From Nocardioides daejeonensis (lineage in GTDB: Bacteria > Actinomycetota > Actinomycetes > Propionibacteriales > Nocardioidaceae): 64,000 bases of DNA. The position numbers were made by a program, and so were the translations under genes. The notes under the pieces were generated by a model. The model saw nothing but the letters and a program-made list of their open reading frames with translations. It had not been told where the DNA came from and made no database searches. Of this stretch, positions 26,272-34,951 are shown piece after piece; within the stretch, counting starts at the first letter, position 1; each line of letters opens with the position of its first letter. The DNA is taken from positions 248,001 to 312,000 of the forward strand of contig NZ_QHKZ01000002.1 of NCBI RefSeq assembly GCF_003194585.1. The letters run 5' to 3'.

Positions 26272-27525
26272 TCACTCGTGACCGGCGCGCGCCTGGCTGC
26301 CCAGCACCTCGGCGACCGCCAGCAGGCCGGTGCGCACCTCCGCGAAGCTGGTCGAGAGCGGCGAGAGCCCCACCCTCAGGCCGTCCGGATTGCGGAAGTC
26401 CGGGATCACGTCCCGCTCCCACAGCGCCGCGACCGCCTCCCTCATCCGCGGGTGCCGCAGGAGCACGTGACCACCGCGCTCCGTGGCCGCCCGCGGTGAG
26501 GCCACCGTGACGCCGTACGGTGCGAGGGCCTCGTCAACGACCGCGATGGCGTAGTCCGTCAGCGCCACCGACTTGGCGCGGATCGCCGGCATTCCGACAC
26601 CTTCGATGAGCGCGAGCATGTCGGCGATCGGTTGCATGGCCACGATCGGAGGGGTCCCCGTGAGGAACCGGCGCATGCCGGCAGCGGGACGGTAGCCGGG
26701 GCCCATCGCGAACGGATCGGCATGGCCCATCCATCCCTGCAAGGGCTGCGTCAGCGCGTCCTGGTGGCGTTCGGCGACGTAGCAGAACGCCGGCGAGCCG
26801 GGGCCTCCGTTGAGGTACTTGTAGGTGCAGCCCACAGCCAGGTCGACACCCCAGGCGTCGAGAGCCAAGGGCACCGAACCCACCGAGTGACAGACGTCCA
26901 GCACCACCAGCGCACCGTGCTCATGGGCGAGAGCGCTGATCGCAGCCGCGTCCGCGAGGTACCCGGACTGGTAGGCAACGTGGCTCAGCAGGACGACCGC
27001 GGTCCTCTCCCCCAGCACCTCCCGCAACGCGTCGACGTGCAGCCCCGTGTCGGTAGGTGCCTCGACCCAGCGAAGCCGGAGACCCCGCTCCGCGGCAATG
27101 CCCTCGACCAGGTAGCGATCGGTCGGGAAGTTGTCGCGGTCGACCACGATCTCGACCCGTTGCTCATCCCGGGCGCGCTGATGGTCGACCGCAGCCCGAA
27201 GGATCTTGTAGAGGAGCACCGAGGTCGAGTCACCGATCACGGTCTGCCCTGCCGCCGCCCCCAACGTCGCCGCTGCCAGGCGGTCCCCCAACAGCAGTGG
27301 GGCGTCGAACCACTCCTCGTCCCAGCCTCGGATCAGCCGCTCGCCCCAGGCATGCTCGACGAAGTCGCTCATCCTCGTGGTCGTCGCCCGCAGCGGCCGG
27401 CCCAGCGAGTTTCCGTCCAGGTAGGCGAGCGCCGCGTCCGAGCCGACGAAGGCGTCGCGATGATGCGCGAGCGGGTCAGCAACGTCCAAGGCGGCGGCGT
27501 GCTCGACGGAGGTGACGGCGGTCAT
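26272..27525 (-). CDS. kynU: Kynureninase
   Basis: A PLP enzyme that cleaves kynurenine or 3-hydroxykynurenine to (hydroxy)anthranilate and alanine. The 417 residues show family features in order: LDGNSLGRPLR, the RGWDEEWFDAP segment, STSVLLYKILRAA, LDVCHSVGSVPLALDAWGVDLAVGCTYKYLNGGPGSPAF (PLP lysine in TYKYLNGGPG) and GWMGHADPFAMGPGY. No tryptophan dioxygenase or formamidase gene is nearby, so it may work in salvage or in a dispersed tryptophan-degradation pathway. It is the first gene of a kynU-VOC-S66-GNAT run on the minus strand. Confidence 0.93.
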   Translation of the reverse strand: MTAVTSVEHAAALDVADPLAHHRDAFVGSDAALAYLDGNSLGRPLRATTTRMSDFVEHAWGERLIRGWDEEWFDAPLLLGDRLAAATLGAAAGQTVIGDSTSVLLYKILRAAVDHQRARDEQRVEIVVDRDNFPTDRYLVEGIAAERGLRLRWVEAPTDTGLHVDALREVLGERTAVVLLSHVAYQSGYLADAAAISALAHEHGALVVLDVCHSVGSVPLALDAWGVDLAVGCTYKYLNGGPGSPAFCYVAERHQDALTQPLQGWMGHADPFAMGPGYRPAAGMRRFLTGTPPIVAMQPIADMLALIEGVGMPAIRAKSVALTDYAIAVVDEALAPYGVTVASPRAATERGGHVLLRHPRMREAVAALWERDVIPDFRNPDGLRVGLSPLSTSFAEVRTGLLAVAEVLGSQARAGHE

Positions 27526-27578
27526 GACGTCACTGTGCCACGAGCCCGTTGGGACAGGCTCGCAGACGACCGGCGGAG

Positions 27579-27609
27579 CAGCCGGGCTCCCATCAACGGA
27601 GCCCGGCTG
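27579..27609 (-). terminator. Terminator after ilvD
   Basis: A perfect 12-bp stem (CAGCCGGGCTCC at 27579-27590 and complement at 27598-27609) with a 7-nt loop, 14 nt past the ilvD stop. A weaker CGAGCC/GGCTCG hairpin lies at 27541-27562, before kynU. Confidence 0.75.
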
Positions 27610-27623
27610 ACTCGACCCGACAC

Positions 27624-29303
27624 TCAGACGGTGATCGCACCCTTGCTGGCCGACTGCACCAGCTTGGAGTACTTGCCGAGCACACCGTGGGTGAACTTCG
27701 GCGGCTCCGGCACCCAGCCCTCCTTGCGCCGCTCGATCTCGTCGGCGTCGACGTGGAGCTCGAGGGAGCGGTTGGGGATGTCCAGGGTGATCTGATCGCC
27801 GTCGCGGACGAAGGCGATCGGGCCGCCGTGGCTCGCCTCAGGGGCAACGTGGCCGATACACGGTCCGGTGGTTCCACCAGAGAAGCGACCGTCGGTGATG
27901 AGGAGGATGTCTTTGCCCAGGCCCGCGCCCTTGATGGCGCCGGTGATCGCCAGCATCTCGCGCATGCCAGGCCCACCCGAGGGACCCTCGTAGCGGATGA
28001 TGACGGCGTCACCCTTGACGATCCGCCCCTCGGCGAGCGCGTCCAACGCGGCACGCTCACGGTCGAAGACCCGCGCCGTGGCGGTGACGACCTCGGCGTC
28101 GAAGCCGGCCGACTTGATGACCGCGCCCTCGGGGGCGAGGGTGCCCTCGAGGATGGTGAGGCCACCGGTCTTGTGGATCGGCTGGGTCACGGGGTAGATC
28201 ACGGAACCGTCGACACTCTTCGGGTTCAGGGCCTCGATGTTCTCGGCGAGGGTCTTGCCGGTCGCGGTGAGCACGTCGCCGTGCATCAGGTTGGCGTCGA
28301 GGAGCGCCTTCATGACCACCGGGATGCCGCCGATCTTGTCGACATCGGTCATCACGTACTTACCGAAGGGCTTCATGTCCGCCAGGTGCGGCACCTTGTC
28401 GCCGATCCGGTTGAAGTCCGCCAGCTCCAGGTCGACGTCGGCCTCGCGGGCGATCGCCAGCAGGTGCAGCACGGCGTTGGTGGAACCGCCGAGCGCCATC
28501 GTGATCGCGATCGCGTTCTCGAACGCCTCGCGCGTCATGATCTGCCGAGCGGTGATGCCCTGCTTGAGCAGGTTGACCACCGCTTCGCCCGAACGGTGCG
28601 CGAACCCGTCGCGGCGGCGGTCCACGGCCGGCGGCGCGGCGGAGCCGGGCAGGCTCATGCCGAGTGCCTCACCGATGGAGGCCATCGTGTTGGCGGTGTA
28701 CATACCGCCGCACGCGCCCTCCCCCGGGCAGATCGCCTTCTCGACCCGCTTGACGTCCTCCTCGGTGATCTTGCCGGCCAGACAGGCGCCGACCGCCTCG
28801 AAGGCGTCGATGATCGTGACGTCCTTGCCGTCCACGTTGCCCGGCATCGTCGAGCCGGCGTAGAGGAAGACGCTGGAGAGGTCGAGGCGCGCGGCAGCCA
28901 TCAGCATGCCCGGCAGCGACTTGTCGCACCCAGCGAGCAGCACGGACCCGTCGAGCCGCTCCGCGCTCATCACGACCTCGACGGAGTCGGCGATCACCTC
29001 GCGGCTCACCAACGAGTAGTGCATGCCGTCGTGGCCCATCGAGATGCCGTCCGAGACGGAGATCGTGCCGAACTCGAGCGGATACCCGCCAGCAGCATGG
29101 ACGCCGTTCTTGACCGCCTTGGCCAGCCGGTCCAGGGACAGGTTGCACGGCGTGATCTCGTTCCACGACGAGGCGACCCCGATCTGCGGCTTGGCGAAGT
29201 CGTCGTCGTCCATGCCTACCGCGCGAAGCATGCCGCGGGCGGCTGCCTTCTCGACACCGTCGGTGACGTCGCGGGACCGGGGCTTGATGTCGACTTCGCT
29301 CAT
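27624..29303 (-). CDS. ilvD: Dihydroxy-acid dehydratase
   Basis: Dehydrates dihydroxyisovalerate/dihydroxymethylvalerate to the 2-oxo acids, the third shared step of valine/isoleucine synthesis; an Fe-S cluster and Mg2+ enzyme. The 559 residues contain the cluster cysteines in [30 protein letters not shown] and [16 protein letters not shown], and the C-terminal [22 protein letters not shown]. The ATG at 29303 gives the usual N-terminus ([16 protein letters not shown]). The frame is open for another ~300 codons upstream, but that part runs antisense to the EamA gene and is not coding. It is monocistronic, ending in a strong hairpin. Confidence 0.96.
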   Translation of the reverse strand: MSEVDIKPRSRDVTDGVEKAAARGMLRAVGMDDDDFAKPQIGVASSWNEITPCNLSLDRLAKAVKNGVHAAGGYPLEFGTISVSDGISMGHDGMHYSLVSREVIADSVEVVMSAERLDGSVLLAGCDKSLPGMLMAAARLDLSSVFLYAGSTMPGNVDGKDVTIIDAFEAVGACLAGKITEEDVKRVEKAICPGEGACGGMYTANTMASIGEALGMSLPGSAAPPAVDRRRDGFAHRSGEAVVNLLKQGITARQIMTREAFENAIAITMALGGSTNAVLHLLAIAREADVDLELADFNRIGDKVPHLADMKPFGKYVMTDVDKIGGIPVVMKALLDANLMHGDVLTATGKTLAENIEALNPKSVDGSVIYPVTQPIHKTGGLTILEGTLAPEGAVIKSAGFDAEVVTATARVFDRERAALDALAEGRIVKGDAVIIRYEGPSGGPGMREMLAITGAIKGAGLGKDILLITDGRFSGGTTGPCIGHVAPEASHGGPIAFVRDGDQITLDIPNRSLELHVDADEIERRKEGWVPEPPKFTHGVLGKYSKLVQSASKGAITV

Positions 29304-29426
29304 GGCTCTCAGGGTAGTCCTGGCCGCTCGGCGCGGTGACGGGGATCCGGTGATCGAGAGGAACGCCACGTCTGTGGCAGGCTCGCTCCGGCGGCGTACG
29401 GCGTCGCCCGGGTGAGGAGGTGGCCG

Positions 29427-30317
29427 GTGCGCCGATCGGTGTGGCTGGTGCTCGGCGGGATCGTCTCCGTGCAGGTCGGTGCCGCCATCGCGAAGGGCCT
29501 CTTCGATCGGGTCGATCCGACCGGCATGGTCTTCCTGCGACTCGCCACGAGCGCGCTGATCTTCCTCGCCGTAGCGCGGCCGGCCCTGCGCGGGCGCACC
29601 CGAGCCGACTGGTACGTCGCACTGGGGTTCGGCGCCAGCCTGGCGACGATGAACTGGGCGATCTACCAGTCCTTCGCGCGGATCCCGCTCGGGCTCGCGG
29701 TCACCATCGAGTTCATCGGGCCGTTGACGATCGCGGTGCTCGGATCGCGGCGGGCGCGGGACCTGCTCTGGGTCGCGCTGGCCGGCCTTGGCGTGCTCCT
29801 GCTGGGCTTCGACCCGAGCGGAGTGACCATGGTCGGCGTGCTCTTCGCGCTGCTCGCCGGGGCCGCGTGGGCGTCGTACATCCTGTTGAGCGCCAGCACC
29901 GGCCGGCGCTGGCAGGGCCTCGACGGGCTCACCGTGGCGAGCGTCTTCGCCGCACTCGCACTGACACCCGTGGTGATACCGCTGACCGGCGACAGGCTGC
30001 TCGACCCGACCGTGCTCGCGCTCGGAGCAGCCGTGGGGCTGCTGAGCTCCGTCGTGCCGTACAGCCTGGAGCTGGTGGCGCTGAGAACCCTGCCCACCTC
30101 CACCTTCGGAATCCTGATGAGCATGGAGCCGGCCGCAGCAGCGCTGGCGGCGATCCTGATCCTCCACGAGCACCTGGGGCCGCTCCAGTGGCTGGCAGTC
30201 GGCTGCGTGGTGGCCGCCTCGATCGGCGCGACCCGGAGCGCCGCGCAAGCCACGCCCGATGCCGAGTTAACGAAGACGTCACACGGCGTTGACGCAGGTG
30301 TCGATCCACTTCCCTAG
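29427..30317 (+). CDS. EamA/DMT-superfamily transporter
   Basis: A 296-residue membrane protein with ten predicted helices in two EamA repeats, e.g. [54 protein letters not shown] and, in the second half, [20 protein letters not shown]. The pattern resembles RhtA/threonine-homoserine exporters, but the substrate cannot be fixed. GAGGAGG at 29414-29420 sits 6 nt before GTG 29427, deciding the start over an in-frame GTG at 29412. It is divergent from ilvD. Confidence 0.85.
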   Translation: MRRSVWLVLGGIVSVQVGAAIAKGLFDRVDPTGMVFLRLATSALIFLAVARPALRGRTRADWYVALGFGASLATMNWAIYQSFARIPLGLAVTIEFIGPLTIAVLGSRRARDLLWVALAGLGVLLLGFDPSGVTMVGVLFALLAGAAWASYILLSASTGRRWQGLDGLTVASVFAALALTPVVIPLTGDRLLDPTVLALGAAVGLLSSVVPYSLELVALRTLPTSTFGILMSMEPAAAALAAILILHEHLGPLQWLAVGCVVAASIGATRSAAQATPDAELTKTSHGVDAGVDPLP

Positions 30318-30357
30318 CGTGGTTGCTCCCACCCCCACCCTCCCCGGGACGGCACCG

Positions 30358-30582
30358 ATGCTGACCACCCTCGCTGGCCTCCTCCCCTCCGACCTCGCCG
30401 TCGCTCCGCTGCGTCGTTGGGCCGTCTCCTCCCAGCAGCGTGCGCGCCGCAACGCGATGCTGGCGGCGACAGAATGCGCCACTCGTCGCGCTGTCCGCGA
30501 CGAGGTCGACTCGTTCCTCGTCCGCACCCAAACCGCCGTCGCCACCGTGGCCGACGTGAGGCAGATCGCGGCACACGGCTGA
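30358..30582 (+). CDS. Small basic hypothetical protein (74 aa)
   Basis: MLTTLAGLLPSDLAVAPLRR begins a 74-residue, mostly helical protein with an Arg/Ala-rich centre (QQRARRNAMLAATECATRRA) and a C-terminal helix (VRTQTAVATVADVRQIAAHG). The third-position G/C bias supports coding. GGGACGG precedes the ATG by 5 nt. An in-frame ATG-like start further upstream (30289) overlaps the EamA end and is less likely. No family is recognised. Confidence 0.55.
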   Translation: MLTTLAGLLPSDLAVAPLRRWAVSSQQRARRNAMLAATECATRRAVRDEVDSFLVRTQTAVATVADVRQIAAHG

Positions 30583-30627
30583 CCGCGGTACCCCCACCCC
30601 GGGCACGGGTGCGGCAGGATTCGTCCT

Positions 30628-31566
30628 ATGGCCGCACGCTCCCTACCGATCGACCCACGCTCCGACGACCGTACGCCGGCACTCGTCGAGCCGTTCTTCC
30701 ACGACGTCGTCTCCGCCGATGGCACGGTGCTGCAGGCATGGACGAACGACCCTGACTGCCTGATCGACGGACCCGTGGTGCTGCTCTGCAACGGACTCGG
30801 CACGAACGCGTGGACGATGCCGGCTCTGCTCCGGCCCGACTGCGGACTGCGGGTGATCTCCTGGAACCACCGCGGCGTCGGTGGCTCGGAGCGTCCGGCA
30901 GACCCCGACCACGTCGGCGTGGACTCGTTCGTCGAGGACGCCGTCGCGGTGATGGACGCCTCCGGCGTCGAGTCAGCCGTGGTGATGGGCTGGTCGATCG
31001 GCGTCAACACGATGTTCCAACTGGCCGCCGACCACCCCGAGCGCGTCAAGGGCCTTTTCGCCCTAGCCGGTGTGCCGGGCGACACCTTCTCGACGATGCT
31101 GGAGTTCCTGCACCTCCCCCGCCCCGTCGCGCGAGCCTTGACGGTCAACGTCTCCCGCGCGGTCAGCTCGCTGGGCTGCCTGCTCACCCCCGTGGCGCGG
31201 CGGCTCCCGATGGGACCGGCCTCGCTGGCTGTGCTCGGGCACACTGGCTTCATGTTTCCGCCCGCCGATCCGGAGACCGCGAGCCGGGCACTGCGGGAGT
31301 TCCTGCAGACCCCGATCGACTGGTACTTCCACCTGGCGGTCCGGACCTCGCTGCACGGCCGTGTCTCGCTCAGTGCGATCGACCGACCTGCCATGTTCGT
31401 GGCCGGATCGTGGGACGTGCTCGCCGGGCCGAAGGCGATGCGCAGCGCTGCCGAGCGGATGCGCGATGCCACCTACGTCGAACTGCAGGGCAGTCACTTC
31501 ATCGCGATGGAGAAGCCGGACACCGTGCATGCGCTCCTGATGGAGTTCCTGGAGCGGATCGACTGA
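30628..31566 (+). CDS. Alpha/beta-hydrolase fold protein
   Basis: A 312-residue protein. The oxyanion region is LLCNGLGTNAWTMPAL, the nucleophile elbow is MGWSIGVNTM (GxSxG with Trp before Ser), the acid is probably the Asp of VAGSWDVLAGPKAM, and the His is in LQGSHFIAMEKP. The cap region is rich in Pro and Arg. Possible activities are esterase, epoxide hydrolase or haloperoxidase-like. It overlaps the following lipoprotein gene by one base (TGATG), so the two are cotranscribed. Confidence 0.85.
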   Translation: MAARSLPIDPRSDDRTPALVEPFFHDVVSADGTVLQAWTNDPDCLIDGPVVLLCNGLGTNAWTMPALLRPDCGLRVISWNHRGVGGSERPADPDHVGVDSFVEDAVAVMDASGVESAVVMGWSIGVNTMFQLAADHPERVKGLFALAGVPGDTFSTMLEFLHLPRPVARALTVNVSRAVSSLGCLLTPVARRLPMGPASLAVLGHTGFMFPPADPETASRALREFLQTPIDWYFHLAVRTSLHGRVSLSAIDRPAMFVAGSWDVLAGPKAMRSAAERMRDATYVELQGSHFIAMEKPDTVHALLMEFLERID

Positions 31567-32687
31567 TGCGCCGTCCCGCCGCCCTGCTCGCCGTGACCCT
31601 CTTGGTGGTCTCTGCGGCAGCGTGCGGTGAGGAGTCGTCGAGTGACGGCGTACCGCGCTACCAACAGCCCACCGACACCCCGACCCCGACGGCCACTGCC
31701 GAGCCCGGCCGGGACAGGGGCCGCGTGCGGGTGGCCGAGACGATCGCGACCGGCCTGGCGGCGCCCTGGGGACTCGCGTTCCTCCCCGACGGCACGGCGA
31801 TCGTCACCGAGCGCGACACCCGACGCGTGGTCGCGATCGGACCGGACCGCAAGGTACGGCGGATCGGCGACTTCGGCGAAGCCGCGCAGCAGGGCGAGGC
31901 CGGCCTGCTCGGAGTGGCCGTCTCGCCCACGTTCGACGAGGACCGGCTGCTCTTCTTCTACGTGACCTCGCAAACCGACAACCGGATCGTGCGCGCGGAG
32001 TACCGCGACGGACGGCTCGGCGTCCCCGAGCCGATCCTCACCGGCATCCCGAGCGGGGCCGTGCACGACGGCGGGCGGCTGGCGTTCGGGCCCGATGGCT
32101 ATCTCTATGCCTCGACCGGCGAGACCGGCGACCGCCCGCTCGCCCAGGACCCGGCCTCGCTGGGCGGCAAGGTGTTGCGGATCGACTCCGACGGCAATCC
32201 CGCCTCCGACAACCCCGACCCTTCCTCGCCCGTCTTCACGCTCGGCCACCGGAACGTGCAGGGTCTCGCGTTCGATGACGACGGCAACCTGTGGGCGAGC
32301 GAGTTCGGAGACCAGGAGTTCGACGAGCTCAACCTGCTGCGGGCCGGGCGCGACTACGGCTGGCCGGAGGTGGAGGGCACCGGCGGGGCTCCCGCGTTCG
32401 AGGACCCCCAGGTCACCTGGCGCACGTCCGAGGCCTCCCCGTCGGGACTCGCCTGGCTCGACGGCCGGCTCTGGATGGCCTCGCTGCGTGGCGAGCGGCT
32501 GTGGTCAGTCCGCGTCACCGACGGGGAGGCAACCCATCGGCGTGCGTGGTTCGTCGGAAGGTTTGGCCGGTTGCGCACCGTGGCCGTCGCCCCCGACGGC
32601 ACCCTCTGGGTGACCACCTCCAACCGCGACACCCGCGGCGACCCGCGCAAGGGCGACGACCGGATCCTCGCCCTCGCCGTCTCCTGA
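31566..32687 (+). CDS. PQQ-dependent sugar dehydrogenase-like lipoprotein
   Basis: A 373-residue exported beta-propeller of the glucose/sorbosone dehydrogenase family. The lipoprotein signal ends in SAAAC (residue ~20), followed by a Thr/Pro spacer. The propeller includes GLAAPWGLAFLPDGTAIVTER, the QQGEAGLLGVAVSPTF segment with the catalytic region, HDGGRLAFGPDGYLYASTGE, SPVFTLGHRNVQGLAFD and LWASEFGDQEFDELNLL. These match soluble glucose dehydrogenase-like and YliI-type aldose dehydrogenases. The cofactor is expected to be PQQ but cannot be confirmed; no PQQ synthesis genes are present here. Coupled to the hydrolase gene. Confidence 0.87.
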   Translation: MRRPAALLAVTLLVVSAAACGEESSSDGVPRYQQPTDTPTPTATAEPGRDRGRVRVAETIATGLAAPWGLAFLPDGTAIVTERDTRRVVAIGPDRKVRRIGDFGEAAQQGEAGLLGVAVSPTFDEDRLLFFYVTSQTDNRIVRAEYRDGRLGVPEPILTGIPSGAVHDGGRLAFGPDGYLYASTGETGDRPLAQDPASLGGKVLRIDSDGNPASDNPDPSSPVFTLGHRNVQGLAFDDDGNLWASEFGDQEFDELNLLRAGRDYGWPEVEGTGGAPAFEDPQVTWRTSEASPSGLAWLDGRLWMASLRGERLWSVRVTDGEATHRRAWFVGRFGRLRTVAVAPDGTLWVTTSNRDTRGDPRKGDDRILALAVS

Positions 32688-32692
32688 CCGCC

Positions 32693-32758
32693 GACTTCGC
32701 GCAAACCACACCTCGACTTCGCCCAAATAACGCGTTGACTTCGCGCGTATGGCGCGCT
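32693..32758. repeat. Three degenerate 22-bp tandem units upstream of the AbiEi-like gene
   Basis: GACTTCGC recurs at 32693, 32715 and 32737, exactly 22 bp apart, each followed by a diverged GC-rich remainder. The period and the GACTT(C)GCGC core are the same as in the 14-unit array at 33831-34138 on the other side of the gene, so these look like decayed copies of the same repeat. Confidence 0.6.
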
Positions 32759-32859
32759 GTGGCCCGCTGTAGGTCGGCGCGCTTGTGGAATCGGCCCGTT
32801 GTCCACAGAGCACAGGAGAGCCGGTTGTCGCGCGTCGACTGGTGGGGACCAATGGCCAC

Positions 32860-33801
32860 ATGCTCCAGTTGCCGACAACTCCCTTCCTCCGCTCAGATGC
32901 GCTCGCAGTCGGTCTGACGCCTGGCTCGCTGCAGAGCGCGTTGGCTCGCAACGAGATACGGCGTGTGTTCCATGGGGTCTACGCACCGACCTCGCTCACC
33001 GACACGATCGACCTGCGCGCCGCCTGCGCGGCCCTGGTCCTACCACCTCACTGTGTCGTCGTTGAGCGCTCGGCAGCGTGGCTGCACGGTGTGGATCTCC
33101 ACGCTCCGGAGGAGCGGTTCACCGTCCCGGATCTTGAGGTGGTGTCACTGCCCGGCCACACGACCATCCGCCGGCCCGGCGTGTATGCGGGCGTCCGCGA
33201 TCTGAAGGATCGCGACCTTGTCACGCTCGGCGGCATCCGCGTGACCAGCCCCCTTCGGACGGCGCTGGACCTCGCCTGCTTGCGCGGCGTTCTCCCTGCG
33301 CTTGCAGCTCTGGACAGCTTCATGCGGCGGTTTCAGATCTCCCGCGAAGAGTTCGAACAAGAACTCCCGCGGTTCCGGCGACGTCGAGGCGTCGTACAGC
33401 TACGCCGACTCATCCCGCTGGCCACGCCACTTGCCGACTCCCCCGGCGAATCCTGGTTGCGTGGCCGCCTGATCGAGGATGGATTTCCGCCGCCCGAGCC
33501 CCAGATCGAGTTCCGGGAGAACGGCGAGCTCATCGCCAAGGTCGACCTGGGATACCGCCAGCTGCGCATCGCCATCGAGTACTTCGGCGATGAGTTCCAT
33601 GGGCCGAAGCAGCGCGAACACGACGCTACTCGGATCGCGTGGCTCAACGCGAATGGCTGGCTGGTGATCGTGGTGAGAAAAGAGGACCTGCGCGAGCCTG
33701 GGTGGACGCGCGTGCGGACCGAACTCGCGAACGCTATCGCGAATCGGAGGCGGCCTCGGGGCAAGCGGCGGTACCCCCGGGGCGAGCAGTTCCAGCGCTG
33801 A
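32860..33801 (+). CDS. AbiEi-like antitoxin domain fused to a DUF559/Vsr-type nuclease-fold domain
   Basis: A 313-residue protein. The N-terminal ~100 residues (SALARNEIRRVFHGVYAPTS ... LVLPPHCVVVERSAAWLHGV) match the winged-helix and AbiEi-type domain common in actinobacteria. The C-terminal ~110 residues (SWLRGRLIEDGFPPPEPQIEF, AKVDLGYRQLRIAIEYFGDEFHG, LNANGWLVIVVRKEDL) match the Vsr/DUF559 PD-(D/E)xK fold: the Asp of KVDLGY, the Glu of IEYFG and the spacing fit a catalytic core. There is no separate AbiEii toxin partner. It is bracketed on both sides by 22-bp repeats and may be a genome-defence or repeat-associated nuclease. The function is unknown. Confidence 0.75.
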   Translation: MLQLPTTPFLRSDALAVGLTPGSLQSALARNEIRRVFHGVYAPTSLTDTIDLRAACAALVLPPHCVVVERSAAWLHGVDLHAPEERFTVPDLEVVSLPGHTTIRRPGVYAGVRDLKDRDLVTLGGIRVTSPLRTALDLACLRGVLPALAALDSFMRRFQISREEFEQELPRFRRRRGVVQLRRLIPLATPLADSPGESWLRGRLIEDGFPPPEPQIEFRENGELIAKVDLGYRQLRIAIEYFGDEFHGPKQREHDATRIAWLNANGWLVIVVRKEDLREPGWTRVRTELANAIANRRRPRGKRRYPRGEQFQR

Positions 33802-33830
33802 CCTCTCTGCCACGCCCTGTGCGTAGCCAC

Positions 33831-34145
33831 TCAACGTGGGACTTGCGCGCGCTCAACGTGGGACTTGCGCGCACTCAACGTGAGATTTGCGCGCACTCAA
33901 CGTGGGACTTGCGCGCACTCAACGTGAGATTTGCGCGCACTCAACGTGGGACTTGCGCGCACTCAACGTGGGACTTGCGCGCACTCAACGTGGGACTTGC
34001 GCGCACTCAACGTGAGATTTGCGCGCACTCAACGTGGGACTTGCGCGCACTCAACGTGAGATTTGCGCGCACTCAACGTGGGACTTGCGCGCACTCAACG
34101 TGAGATTTGCGTGCAGTCAACGTGAGATTTGCGCGCACTCAACGG
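33831..34145. repeat. 22-bp minisatellite, 14 full units in two alleles
   Basis: Fourteen exact-length units run from 33831 to 34138, plus a 7-bp partial unit that contains the stop codon (TCA, minus strand) of the ECF S-component gene. Each unit is CAACGTG, then GGACTT (type A) or AGATTT (type B), then GCGCGCAC (small changes in units 1 and 13). The order is A A B A B A A A B A B A B B. There is no spacer between units. Occupying the whole gap between the nuclease-fold gene and the ECF operon, it holds no gene. The period is not a multiple of three. Confidence 0.97.
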
Positions 34146-34951
34146 CGGACGATGACGGCGCGGCGGGAGGCGCGACGCAGGGTGACCAGGATGGAGGGGC
34201 CGAGGAGGGCGATGGCGGCGGCGTTGGTGATGGCGCGGCCGAGGTCCCACCCCATCGAGGTGAGCAGGACGTAGGCGCCGAAGCGGTGCAGGTTCTCCAA
34301 CACCGGCGCGCCGGCGACGTACGAGAGCTGGGTCTGCTCATGCCCGGGCACCTCGACGCCGAGGAGGAACGGCCAGCCCGAGAGGTTCATGAAGATCCCG
34401 TAGGCGAACGCCGAGACCACGCCGTAGGCACAGAGCATCCAGATCTCGGCCCGGCCGGCGACCCGCTTGGGCAGCAGCCCCGCGCCCAGACCGACCCAGC
34501 CGGCTACCAGCATCTGGAAAGGGAGCCAGGGCCCGACCCCCGCGGTGACCAGCGCCGAGACGAAGAGAGACATCGCGCCGAGCACGAACCCGAAGCCGGC
34601 TCCGAAGACCCGGGCCGAGAGGATCAGCAGGAAGAAGACCAGCTCGAGCCCCGCTGTGCCCGCGCTGATCCCGCGGAGCACGCCGTTGATCGCGGCCAAC
34701 ACCCCCAGGATCGCAAGCACTCGCGCGTCCATCCCGCCCTCGCTCATCTCCGCGAGCACCACCACCAGCACCAACGGCAGGAGCAGCAGGAAGAGGAACG
34801 GCGGATCCAGCCGGCTGCCCTCGCCCGGCTCGAGCAGCAACGGCCAGCAGAGCATCATCAGGCCGGCCAGCGAGGCCACGCCCAGCACCAACGCCGTACG
34901 CCGGCCCACCGGCAGCGCAGCGACCGAACGGCTCCTCAGCTGCGCACTCAT
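34139..34951 (-). CDS. ECF transporter S component (substrate-binding membrane subunit, probably cobalamin-related)
   Basis: A 270-residue membrane protein with six or more helices (ALVLGVASLAGLMMLCWPLLL, PFLFLLLLPLVLVVVLAEM, VLAILGVLAAINGVLRGIS, LVFFLLILSARVFGAGFGFVLGA, and a C-terminal helix). The helix-1/2 arrangement and small-residue motifs suit ECF S components; the substrate is inferred as cobalamin or a precursor from the riboswitch upstream of the operon. The last gene of the operon, overlapping the ATPase gene by 4 bp. Its stop codon lies inside the minisatellite. Confidence 0.8.
   Translation of the reverse strand: MSAQLRSRSVAALPVGRRTALVLGVASLAGLMMLCWPLLLEPGEGSRLDPPFLFLLLLPLVLVVVLAEMSEGGMDARVLAILGVLAAINGVLRGISAGTAGLELVFFLLILSARVFGAGFGFVLGAMSLFVSALVTAGVGPWLPFQMLVAGWVGLGAGLLPKRVAGRAEIWMLCAYGVVSAFAYGIFMNLSGWPFLLGVEVPGHEQTQLSYVAGAPVLENLHRFGAYVLLTSMGWDLGRAITNAAAIALLGPSILVTLRRASRRAVIVRR

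Noticed and set aside
29304..30248. In-frame extension of ilvD by about 300 codons upstream
   Set aside because: It is antisense to the EamA transporter, has no family similarity and skips the normal ilvD start [13 protein letters not shown].
33639..34103. Open frame running into the minisatellite
   Set aside because: Its translation is only the repeat unit read in rotating frames (STWDLRALNV, ARTQREICAH); the 22-bp period makes such frames inevitable.
33831..34145. CRISPR array
   Set aside because: Units are contiguous 22-bp repeats with no spacers and there are no cas genes nearby.
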